Source: Bacillota bacterium
Lineage (GTDB): Bacteria; Bacillota; Clostridia; Peptostreptococcales; Anaerovoracaceae
Reading direction: 5' to 3'
NCBI GenBank assembly: GCA_017936025.1
Contig: JAGBGL010000139.1
Location: forward strand, 1-10,106
DNA length: 10,106 nucleotides
Of this stretch, positions 1-6,308 are shown one piece after another (position 1 is the first letter of the stretch; the number at the start of each line of letters is the position of its first letter). The translations under genes were made by a program, and so were the position numbers. Under the pieces are notes generated by a model. The model was not told the origin of the DNA and did no database searches. It was given only the letters and a program-made list of their open reading frames with translations.

Positions 1-132
1 AAACTCCGCAAGGCGCTAGCAAAGGCTTATCTGCGGCACATAAGAGCTTCCGCTTATTGCTGCTTCCTTCCGGACCTGACAAGGTTCACAGAGTCTTATT
101 GCGCAGGACCCAAACCATACCAGGCGGAGTTT
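1..132 (-). ncRNA. ffs: Signal recognition particle RNA, small bacterial (4.5S) type
   Basis: This RNA is the scaffold of the signal recognition particle. It binds Ffh (SRP54) and contacts FtsY to target nascent membrane and secreted proteins. Read on the minus strand, positions 80-59 carry the nearly invariant SRP54-binding apical hairpin: GTCAGGTCC, a GGAA tetraloop (71-68), then GGAAGCAGC. The two ends are complementary over 9 bases (AAACTCCGC at 132-124 with GCGGAGTTT at 9-1), and inner segments such as CAATAAGA/TCTTATGTG also pair, giving one long rod. At about 128-132 nt this is the short form without an Alu domain, unlike the roughly 270-nt RNA of Bacillus. The exact mature ends are inferred from the terminal helix. 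The terminator is not visible because the gene reaches the left edge. Confidence 0.95.
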
Positions 133-157
133 TTAAAAGGCAATTTCATGCCTGTAT

Positions 158-186
158 ATTATATTAGTTTTGCTGTACCTAGTCAA
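158..186 (-). promoter_or_regulatory. Sigma-A-type promoter of the SRP RNA gene
   Basis: On the minus strand there is a -35 box TTGACT (186-181), a 17-bp spacer, and a perfect -10 box TATAAT (163-158). Initiation is expected near 151, so the primary transcript would carry about 20 nt of 5' leader ahead of the terminal helix of the RNA and would need trimming. The -35 box begins only 7 bp after the stop codon of the preceding gene. No terminator lies between, so read-through from the operon may also reach ffs. Confidence 0.85.
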
Positions 187-193
187 GGAGAAA

Positions 194-1192
194 TTATCTT
201 CCTACTACTTTATAAAGCTCATCGCTGTCGGGCGATGCGATTTCTTCCATGCCTGAAGCAGTCTTCATCATGATACCTTTATCCGCCTCTGTGATGACCC
301 CGATGCAGGACATTTCAACACCTGCCTCAGCCATTACAGCTTCCATTTCCTCTTTTTTATCAGGAGGCGTCATGATGACCATACAGCCGCTGGAGATGAG
401 ACGGAGATGATTGATGCCGAAATGTTCGCATACCTTCAGAGTAACATCTTTCACCGGGATCTGATCTTCCCAGACTTCCGCGCCTGTCCCTGCGATCTGG
501 CACAGTTCCCAGACAGCACCAAGTACACCGCCTTCTGTCACATCATGCATACCATGAGTACCCACTTTGCCTGCAGCGACCCCTTCTGTCACAACGCTTA
601 CATGGTCCAGCATGGATTTCGCTTCTGCGATTTCATCGGCTGTCAGCACATTTTCCAGTTCATCCTCGTAATCCAGTGCAATGATTCCTGTACCCTCAAG
701 ACCTGCTGCTTTAGTGATCATTATGTAATCTCCCGGTACCAGCTGGTCTGCCTGCTGGGATCCGGACTTCGGTGCACGGCCGATCGCTGTGGAAACGATT
801 ACCGGTGTATTCACAGCCGGTGTGATTTCCGTATGCCCGCCGATTATTTCAACGCCCAGCTTGGCGGAAACTTCGCCGGCCTGGCGCATCATTTCTTCGA
901 TATCTTCCTCTGTAGTTCCTACAGGCAGCATCACTGCCAGCATGATACCCAGCGGCTCTATGCCGTTGGACGCAATATCGTTGCAGGAAATGTGTATCGA
1001 AAGTCTTCCGATGTCACTGATCGCTGCAGTGATCGGGTCAGTCGACATCACGCAGTCATATGAACCGAAATCCACGACCGCACAATCCTCTCCGATTCCC
1101 GGCCTTGTCAGTACTTCGGGACGTCTGTATGTGATTTTATCAAAAACTATTTTCTTTAACAGTTCGCTGTCCAGCTTTCCTGTCTTAAGCAT
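194..1192 (-). CDS. AIR-synthase-superfamily protein, HypE-related
   Basis: This 332-residue protein belongs to the PurM/HypE/SelD/ThiL superfamily, whose members use ATP to activate an oxygen- or carboxamide-containing substrate. The N-terminal AIRS domain (about 30-140) carries GIGED (32-36), the TDP motif (51-53), a CND motif (70-72) and GGHTE (118-122). The C-terminal domain (about 150-310) carries the conserved HDVTEGG (216-222). Its length matches HypE, but the Pro-Arg-Ile-Cys tail that HypE thiocarbamoylates and dehydrates is absent: the protein ends in Val-Val-Gly-Arg. It is therefore probably not the hydrogenase cyanide-ligand maturase. The true substrate is unknown, and no hydrogenase gene is nearby. 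The ATG start has a GAGGAG ribosome binding site 5 nt upstream (1198-1203). It is the last protein gene of the leftward operon, 41 bp after ligA. The family call is secure; the function is open. Confidence 0.85.
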   Translation of the reverse strand: MLKTGKLDSELLKKIVFDKITYRRPEVLTRPGIGEDCAVVDFGSYDCVMSTDPITAAISDIGRLSIHISCNDIASNGIEPLGIMLAVMLPVGTTEEDIEEMMRQAGEVSAKLGVEIIGGHTEITPAVNTPVIVSTAIGRAPKSGSQQADQLVPGDYIMITKAAGLEGTGIIALDYEDELENVLTADEIAEAKSMLDHVSVVTEGVAAGKVGTHGMHDVTEGGVLGAVWELCQIAGTGAEVWEDQIPVKDVTLKVCEHFGINHLRLISSGCMVIMTPPDKKEEMEAVMAEAGVEMSCIGVITEADKGIMMKTASGMEEIASPDSDELYKVVGR

Positions 1193-1208
1193 TTCTTCTC
1201 CTCACTTT

Positions 1209-1233
1209 CCGGAGGGCACTGCGCCCTGCCCGG
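1209..1233 (-). other. Intercistronic hairpin between ligA and the AIR-synthase gene
   Basis: An inner perfect repeat AGGGC/GCCCT (1213-1217 and 1223-1227, loop ACTGC) is extended by CCGG/CCGG (1209-1212 and 1230-1233) across a 2-nt bulge. It fills most of the 41-bp gap and ends 5 bp before the ribosome binding site of the next gene. No U-run follows on the minus strand, so it is not a typical intrinsic terminator. It may affect mRNA stability or translation of the downstream gene; this is inference. Confidence 0.4.
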
Positions 1234-3186
1234 TTATTTGAACATTTCTATAAACATTTCTTCAGTAATGATAGGGATGCCCAGCTCTTTCGCCTTCTTG
1301 TTTTTAGAAGAACCGGACTCAATATCATTGTTGATCAGATAGTCGGTTTTCTTGCTGACGGAACCTGAAACCTTGCCGCCGCCGGCTTCGATCTCGGCCT
1401 TCAGTGCATCCCGGTTTTCGTAATGGTCAAGGCTTCCTGTTATAACGAAAGTCTTTCCAGCATACGCCGCTGCTTCCGCCTCTTCAAATGACTCGTCCAG
1501 TGTCAGCTGCGCCAGAAGATCCGCAACCTTTTTCTGATTCACAGCACTGCGGAAATACTCGACATAACCTGCGGCCATTATGTCACCGATACCCTCGATC
1601 TGCGTCAGCTGTTCTTCCGTCGCATTCTGTATATCATTCCATTTGTTTTTATAAGCTTTCGCAATGACCTTCGCATTGGCCGCTCCGATGTTCGGTATGC
1701 CCAGGCTGTACAGCAGTCTCGCCGGAGTCGTGTGTGCCGCTGCTTCCGCCGCCGCCAAAAGGTTTTCGAAAGACTTCTCACCGAAGCCTTCCATCTCAGT
1801 GATTTCACTGCGGACTCTCTCCAGTCTGAAAAGATCCGCCGGTTCTTTCACGAATCCCATGGAAACAAACTTCTCAAGTGTCGCTTCTGACAGGCCGTCG
1901 ATATTCATCGCGTTTCTGCCTACAAAGTGTGTCAGTGACTTGATCTGCTTTGCCGGGCAGTCCGGGTTGACACAGAACAGAACTTCCACGTCATTATCTT
2001 TTCTGATCATCGTCTGCTGTCCGCATACAGGACATGCCTCCGGGATCTTAAGATTTCCGCTGCGGGTCATATTCTCAGCGATCTGCGGAATGATCATGTT
2101 TGCCTTATAGACTCTGACCGTATCTCCGATCCCGAGTCCGAGCTCACGCACGATACTTATATTGTGTACGGACGCCCTGCTTACAGTCGTTCCTTCCAGC
2201 TCTACCGGCTCAAATATTGCGACCGGATTTATCAGGCCTGTTCTGGAAGCACTCCACTCGATTTCCTTCAGTGTAGTTTCCTTTATCTCATCGCGCCATT
2301 TGAATGCGATAGCGTCTCTCGGGAATTTGGAAGTCGTTCCGAGGGAAATGCCGTATCTGATGTCATCCAGGATCAGGACCAGGCCGTCGGACGGAACATC
2401 ATTTTCTTCGACATGATGAGCGAACCAGTCTACAGCTTCCGCGACCGAAACGCTGTCTACGACTTTATGTTCCACGACCTCGAACCCCTGAGATCTCATC
2501 CATGCAAACTGCTCTCTGCGCAGGTCAAATTCTAGATCTTCTGCAGATACCAGCGTAAATGCGAAGAAATTCACATTACGCCGTGCCGTCACTTCACTGT
2601 TCAGCTGACGCACGCTGCCGCTGCACAGATTGCGCGGATTCTTGTATTTGGAATCGGTGTCTTCAATGCTGTCATTTATCTTCTCAAAATCGGAATATCT
2701 GATGCAGGCTTCGCCGCGGAGCACCAGCTCACCTTTGAACGGGATCTCCAGCGGGATGTTTTTAAAAGTGCGGGCATTGGCCGTCACTACTTCACCGATT
2801 TCTCCATTGCCGCGTGTGACCGCCTTGAACAGCTTCCCCCCGCGGTAAGTCAGTACGACTGTCAGTCCATCGATCTTCCAGGACAGGATCCCTTCTTTAT
2901 CTTTCAGCCAGTCAGCCAGCACCGCCACTTCCTTAGTCTTGTCCAGAGAAAGCATCGCGGACGGATGCACTTCCTTAGGCAGCTCGCTGAGAACTTCGTA
3001 GCCTACGTTCTGAGTCGGGCTTGATGCCATAATGATGCCGGTCTCTTTTTCAAGGGCTTCCAGTTCATCATACAGACGATCATATTCCAGGTTGCTCATG
3101 ATCTCGCGGCTTTCCTGATAATAGGCTCTTGCCGCTTCCCCGAGCACTTCTATGAGTTCATTTATTCTTTTACGCTTATTTTCCAC
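1234..3186 (-). CDS. ligA: NAD-dependent DNA ligase LigA
   Basis: It seals nicks in duplex DNA using NAD+ (Okazaki fragment joining and repair). The 650 residues show the full LigA order: Ia NMN-binding domain (1-60, Tyr22, Tyr35, Asp36), adenylation domain with catalytic Lys104 in KIDG (104-107), RGE (157-159), FFAF (207-210), DGLVLI (267-272) and Lys296 in FKW, then the OB fold. A four-Cys zinc finger (385, 388, 405, 410), HhH repeats (about 415-545) and a BRCT domain (about 576-650) follow. Several usual residues differ: motif IV ends in Ile272 where E. coli has Lys290, Asn32 replaces Asp32, Tyr23 replaces His23, Ser102 replaces Glu113, and TRGNG replaces TRGDG. From memory, related clostridial ligases share this pattern, so it probably marks a clade, not a dead enzyme. 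Translation starts at GTG (3186-3184), with AGAGGT 6 nt upstream. The gene lies 43 bp behind pcrA in the same operon. Confidence 0.95.
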   Translation of the reverse strand: MENKRKRINELIEVLGEAARAYYQESREIMSNLEYDRLYDELEALEKETGIIMASSPTQNVGYEVLSELPKEVHPSAMLSLDKTKEVAVLADWLKDKEGILSWKIDGLTVVLTYRGGKLFKAVTRGNGEIGEVVTANARTFKNIPLEIPFKGELVLRGEACIRYSDFEKINDSIEDTDSKYKNPRNLCSGSVRQLNSEVTARRNVNFFAFTLVSAEDLEFDLRREQFAWMRSQGFEVVEHKVVDSVSVAEAVDWFAHHVEENDVPSDGLVLILDDIRYGISLGTTSKFPRDAIAFKWRDEIKETTLKEIEWSASRTGLINPVAIFEPVELEGTTVSRASVHNISIVRELGLGIGDTVRVYKANMIIPQIAENMTRSGNLKIPEACPVCGQQTMIRKDNDVEVLFCVNPDCPAKQIKSLTHFVGRNAMNIDGLSEATLEKFVSMGFVKEPADLFRLERVRSEITEMEGFGEKSFENLLAAAEAAAHTTPARLLYSLGIPNIGAANAKVIAKAYKNKWNDIQNATEEQLTQIEGIGDIMAAGYVEYFRSAVNQKKVADLLAQLTLDESFEEAEAAAYAGKTFVITGSLDHYENRDALKAEIEAGGGKVSGSVSKKTDYLINNDIESGSSKNKKAKELGIPIITEEMFIEMFK

Positions 3187-3205
3187 TTGCGTACCTCTTT
3201 TTTTA

Positions 3206-3215
3206 AGTCCGGACT
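3206..3215. repeat. Perfect 10-bp palindrome in the pcrA-ligA gap
   Basis: AGTCCGGACT is an uninterrupted palindrome in the 43-bp spacer, 7 bp upstream (minus strand) of the ligA ribosome binding site at 3193-3198 and separated from it by a run of A. It could be a protein-binding dyad, but palindromes of this length occur by chance. No internal promoter with convincing boxes was found here. Confidence 0.3.
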
Positions 3216-3229
3216 ATGCCCGGCTGATT

Positions 3230-5440
3230 TTAATCCAGTTTTGACAGCGGAGCCATACCTGCTGCCAGCTTTTTAACGGAACCATCATCAAACTGCACCT
3301 GAATTATCTTGCCATTTACATTCAGTACTGTGCCGTTCCCAAATTTCGGATGGTTGACACGCATGCCTTCAGCAAGCTGTGCCGCCACAGCCGCCGCATT
3401 GACATTCGCATGAGTCTGCTGCTTTGCATATCTCAGCTGATCGAACGGATTGAACGGTTTTTCACCGCTGAAGCCATCCGGAGACATCATTTCTCTGGCA
3501 TCGCGTTTCTTTTCATATATAGCATCACCATCTATCAGGTGTTTATCCACTTCTCTCAGGAACTGTGATTCTCTCGTCAGGTCCGTTTTACCATAGAGAG
3601 TTCTCATATTGGCGCTCGTCAGCCACAGTCTCTCTTTAGCTCTCGTCATTCCTACATAGCAGAGCCTTCTTTCTTCTTCAAGGCCGTCTTCCCTGTCGAA
3701 AGCACGCCATCCCGGAAACAGGCCGTCTTCCATCCCCGGCAAGAATACGAACGGGAACTCCAGACCCTTTGCACTATGCATAGTCATCAGCACGACAGCA
3801 TTTTCATTTTCGTCGTGATTATCAACTTCGGCCAGCAGTGCGATCCTCTCCATGAATTCCGCCAGAGACAGCTGCATGTCGTCCTTTTCATAATCGTATA
3901 TTACCGATTTGAATTCCATAAGGTTTTCGATGCGTCCCTCTGCTTCCAGAGTGTTGTTGTCCTCCAGCATTTTCAGATAACCTGTCTTCACCAGCAGTCC
4001 ATCGTATATATCCGATACACGGAGGTTGTCTTTTTCTGCTGCATACTCAGTGATGACTCTCACCATTTCGCGGATGCCCGCGGAAGCCTTTGCAGACAGG
4101 CTGTCCACTACTTCTTCATCTGCAAGCACCTGAAGAAGGCTTTCGCCCCTGACTTTTGCCAGCGCCTGAAGCTTTTCTATCGTCTTTGCTCCTACTCCGC
4201 GTTTCGGTTCATTGATGACACGCAGCAGAGCTATATCGTCAGCAGGGTTCTGCACGAGGCGCATATAACTGATAAGGTCTTTGACTTCTTTTCTGTCGTA
4301 ATACCTCAGGCCGCCCAGCACTCTGTATGGGATATCTCTTCTGGAAAGAGCTTCCTCGAAAGTTCGGGACTGCGCATTCGTTCTGTAAAGGACAGCAAAG
4401 TCGCTGTATTTTCTATCACTGCTCTTCATGCGGTCGATTTCCTGTGCTACGTAACGCGCTTCGTCACGTTCATCGTCAGCACGGTAATACGCGATCTTGC
4501 TTCCGTCTTCCGCAGAAGTCCACAGTTTTTTATCTTTTCTGTCTCTGTTGTTCTCTATTACAGAGTGTGCCGCTGCAAGGATATTTGCAGTGGATCTGTA
4601 GTTCTGTTCCAGCTTTACAACCTTCGCATTTTTAAAGTCCTTTTCGAACTCCAGAATGTTACGGATGTCTGCCCCTCGCCACTGATAGATACACTGGTCA
4701 TCGTCGCCGACTACGCAGATATTGTTGTGGCGCTCAGCCAGCATCCTTACGAACTTGTACTGGATCTGGTTGGTATCCTGATATTCGTCTACCATTATAT
4801 ATCTGAATCTTTCCTGATATTCCAGCAGCGCAGCTTCATCCTGCTCGAAAACTCTTACCGCATTGAGCAGCAGATCATCGAAGTCCATTGCATTGTTCTT
4901 TTTCAGGAGAGCTTCATATGCTGAATACACTTTATATATAAGTACGGATTTCGGATCCCCGCCGTTCAGCGCCAGGAATTCTTCAGGATCCACCTGCTTT
5001 TCCTTACAGTCGCTGATGATGCTCAGGAAGTAAGCAGGCGTATATTTCTTATCATTCAGATCCATCTCTTTGACGATAGACTTCACTGCCGCCTTCTGGT
5101 CTGTCGGATCGTAAACCACAAAATCTCTGTCATAACCCAGAATTTCCGCGTGCTTTCTCAGCACACGCAGACACGCGGAGTGGAACGTAAGGATCCACAT
5201 GTTTATATTGCCGCCGATAAGGGCTTCCACCCTGTCGCGCATTTCTTTCGCCGCCTTGTTTGTAAAGGTCACAGCCAGTATTTCGTAAGGTCTGACACCT
5301 TTTTCTTTTATGAGATAGGCGATGCGGTGAGTCATCGTGCTCGTTTTGTCGCTGCCCGCCCCCGCCAAAATCAAGAGAGGCCCCTCTGTATGAAGAGCTG
5401 CCTCTTTCTGCTGCGGATTCAGTTTATCTAAGTAATCCAT
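3230..5440 (-). CDS. pcrA: PcrA/UvrD-type superfamily 1A DNA helicase
   Basis: This is an ATP-dependent 3'-5' helicase, normally essential in Firmicutes, acting in repair, rolling-circle replication and removal of RecA or stalled RNA polymerase. At 736 residues it has the usual PcrA length. Motifs in order are: Q-motif Gln10/Gln11, Walker A 26-33, motif Ia TFTNKAA (58-64), Ic TFHS (85-88), Walker B VDEYQDTN (217-224), III GDDDQCIYQWRGAD (245-258), IV QNYRST (279-284), V TMHSAKGLEF (553-562) and VI VGMTRA (596-601). A C-terminal Tudor-like domain (about 692-734), which contacts RNA polymerase in the family, is present. The Walker A sequence reads AGAGSDKT: Asp31 stands where the family has Gly, directly before the catalytic Lys32. 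The codon is GAC instead of GGC, a single transition. The rest of the frame is intact. The ATG has AGGAG 5 nt upstream (5446-5450), which overlaps the stop codon of the preceding protease gene, suggesting coupled translation. Confidence 0.95.
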   Translation of the reverse strand: MDYLDKLNPQQKEAALHTEGPLLILAGAGSDKTSTMTHRIAYLIKEKGVRPYEILAVTFTNKAAKEMRDRVEALIGGNINMWILTFHSACLRVLRKHAEILGYDRDFVVYDPTDQKAAVKSIVKEMDLNDKKYTPAYFLSIISDCKEKQVDPEEFLALNGGDPKSVLIYKVYSAYEALLKKNNAMDFDDLLLNAVRVFEQDEAALLEYQERFRYIMVDEYQDTNQIQYKFVRMLAERHNNICVVGDDDQCIYQWRGADIRNILEFEKDFKNAKVVKLEQNYRSTANILAAAHSVIENNRDRKDKKLWTSAEDGSKIAYYRADDERDEARYVAQEIDRMKSSDRKYSDFAVLYRTNAQSRTFEEALSRRDIPYRVLGGLRYYDRKEVKDLISYMRLVQNPADDIALLRVINEPKRGVGAKTIEKLQALAKVRGESLLQVLADEEVVDSLSAKASAGIREMVRVITEYAAEKDNLRVSDIYDGLLVKTGYLKMLEDNNTLEAEGRIENLMEFKSVIYDYEKDDMQLSLAEFMERIALLAEVDNHDENENAVVLMTMHSAKGLEFPFVFLPGMEDGLFPGWRAFDREDGLEEERRLCYVGMTRAKERLWLTSANMRTLYGKTDLTRESQFLREVDKHLIDGDAIYEKKRDAREMMSPDGFSGEKPFNPFDQLRYAKQQTHANVNAAAVAAQLAEGMRVNHPKFGNGTVLNVNGKIIQVQFDDGSVKKLAAGMAPLSKLD

Positions 5441-5448
5441 CTATTCTC

Positions 5449-6162
5449 CTATAAAATAATTACATTTGTAATAAGTCCCATGATCGCATTCACGCATGGT
5501 GAAATTATCATTCCTGTTACGTTGAACAGGATCAGTCCCAGCAGGATCAGCGAGCCGTAGCGCACGACTGTGAAATATGCCGGTGTACGTTTTACATTGA
5601 AGAGTTCTGTCACGATAGTGAAACCGTCCAGCGGCGGTACCGGGATCAGATTGAAAATCATCAGCACCAGGTTGATCATGATCACATACATAAGTACATC
5701 AACAACTATGCCTCCCAGACCGGAAAGCGCAAAGCTTCCTCCGCCGATACCTATCACCAGCTTTACAATAAAGCCGAAGATCACTGCGATCAGCAGGTTC
5801 ATAACTACGCCTGCTATAGATGTCAGGAACTCTCCCTTTCTTCTGTTTTTAAAATTGGCCGGATTGATCTCTACAGGGCGTCCCCATCCAAACCCTGCAA
5901 ACATCAGCGCAACCAGACCCACAGGATCGATATGCGCTGCCGGATTGACAGTAAGTCTTCCCTGGAATTTCGGCGTAGGGTCTCCCATCTTGTATGCGAC
6001 CCATCCGTGCGCAAATTCGTGGAACGAAATGCCCACGATAACACCCGGGATTATCATAAGAATATGGTAAAACCAGTCTCCTACACTGGAATAGCTCCTC
6101 ATCGAAGAGAACAGCATCAGTACCATAAACACTGCAAATACCGGGTCAATTCTTCTTCTCAT
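5449..6162 (-). CDS. M50 family (site-2-type) membrane metalloprotease
   Basis: This polytopic membrane zinc protease has 237 residues and belongs to the short S2P-like group. Catalytic zinc ligands are His48 and His52 in HEFAH (48-52), and the third-ligand motif is NLIPVPPLDG (171-180) with Asp179. Hydrophobic segments lie at about 9-24, 31-47, 82-93, 110-138, 150-175 and 198-222, so the active site is expected within the membrane. There is no PDZ domain. Such proteins cut transmembrane substrates, but the substrate is unknown, and no sigma/anti-sigma pair lies nearby. The start is well fixed by AGGAGG (6171-6176) 8 nt upstream of the ATG. It is the first gene of the leftward operon, and its TAG stop overlaps the ribosome binding site of pcrA. 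The link with helicase and ligase is probably transcriptional only. Confidence 0.92.
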   Translation of the reverse strand: MRRRIDPVFAVFMVLMLFSSMRSYSSVGDWFYHILMIIPGVIVGISFHEFAHGWVAYKMGDPTPKFQGRLTVNPAAHIDPVGLVALMFAGFGWGRPVEINPANFKNRRKGEFLTSIAGVVMNLLIAVIFGFIVKLVIGIGGGSFALSGLGGIVVDVLMYVIMINLVLMIFNLIPVPPLDGFTIVTELFNVKRTPAYFTVVRYGSLILLGLILFNVTGMIISPCVNAIMGLITNVIIL

Positions 6163-6194
6163 CCTAATGCCCTCCTTTGAAATTATGAATCCTG

Positions 6195-6215
6195 TCGGAA
6201 ACGCTCCGTTTCCGA
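6195..6215. promoter_or_regulatory. Perfect inverted repeat in the divergent intergenic region
   Basis: TCGGAAACG (6195-6203) and CGTTTCCGA (6207-6215) are exact 9-bp inverted copies separated by CTC. The repeat lies between the proposed start of the protease operon transcript (about 6224) and its ribosome binding site (6171-6176). It could be a repressor operator or a leader stem-loop. No T-run follows on either strand, so it is not an intrinsic terminator. Which protein would bind it is unknown. Confidence 0.6.
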
Positions 6216-6230
6216 TAGATAATCATCAGT

Positions 6231-6239
6231 AGTATATCA
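6231..6239 (-). promoter_or_regulatory. Probable extended -10 promoter of the protease-pcrA-ligA operon
   Basis: On the minus strand, TG (6239-6238), one base, then TATACT (6236-6231) form an extended -10 element. No good -35 box sits 17 bp upstream, which is acceptable for extended -10 promoters. Initiation near 6224 would give a leader of about 60 nt containing the 9-bp inverted repeat. It lies back to back with the rightward promoter, with only 13 bp between the two elements. Confidence 0.5.
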
Positions 6240-6252
6240 TAAAATGCGCAAA

Positions 6253-6281
6253 TTGACATCATCGTTCTCAGACTTTATAAT
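6253..6281 (+). promoter_or_regulatory. Consensus promoter of the PAS/pseudo-receiver gene
   Basis: TTGACA (6253-6258), a 17-bp spacer and TATAAT (6276-6281) match both consensus boxes exactly at optimal spacing. Initiation is expected near 6288, giving a leader of only about 20 nt that contains GGGGAGGT (6295-6302), 6 nt before the ATG. This suggests strong basal expression unless repressed. Confidence 0.85.
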
Positions 6282-6308
6282 TGAATTACCTTAAGGGGAG
6301 GTAAACTT

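Noticed and set aside
407..1063. Plus-strand open frame of 218 codons opposite the AIR-synthase gene.
   Set aside because: It is antisense to a well-supported gene, has Cys/His-rich composition typical of a shadow, and lacks a convincing ribosome binding site.
1234..3186. Possibility that LigA is an inactive pseudogene because several active-site residues differ.
   Set aside because: The frame is full length, with catalytic Lys104, Lys296, the RGE motif, zinc cysteines and BRCT all intact. The changes look coordinated and not like decay.
3187..3229. Terminator or internal promoter between pcrA and ligA.
   Set aside because: The palindrome is too short for a stable terminator hairpin and is followed by A, not T, on the coding strand. 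No paired -35/-10 boxes were found.
3776..4924. Long open plus-strand frame of 382 codons opposite pcrA.
   Set aside because: It lies wholly antisense to a clear helicase gene. Its product is rich in Phe, Cys and His with no recognisable domain, as expected for a shadow frame.
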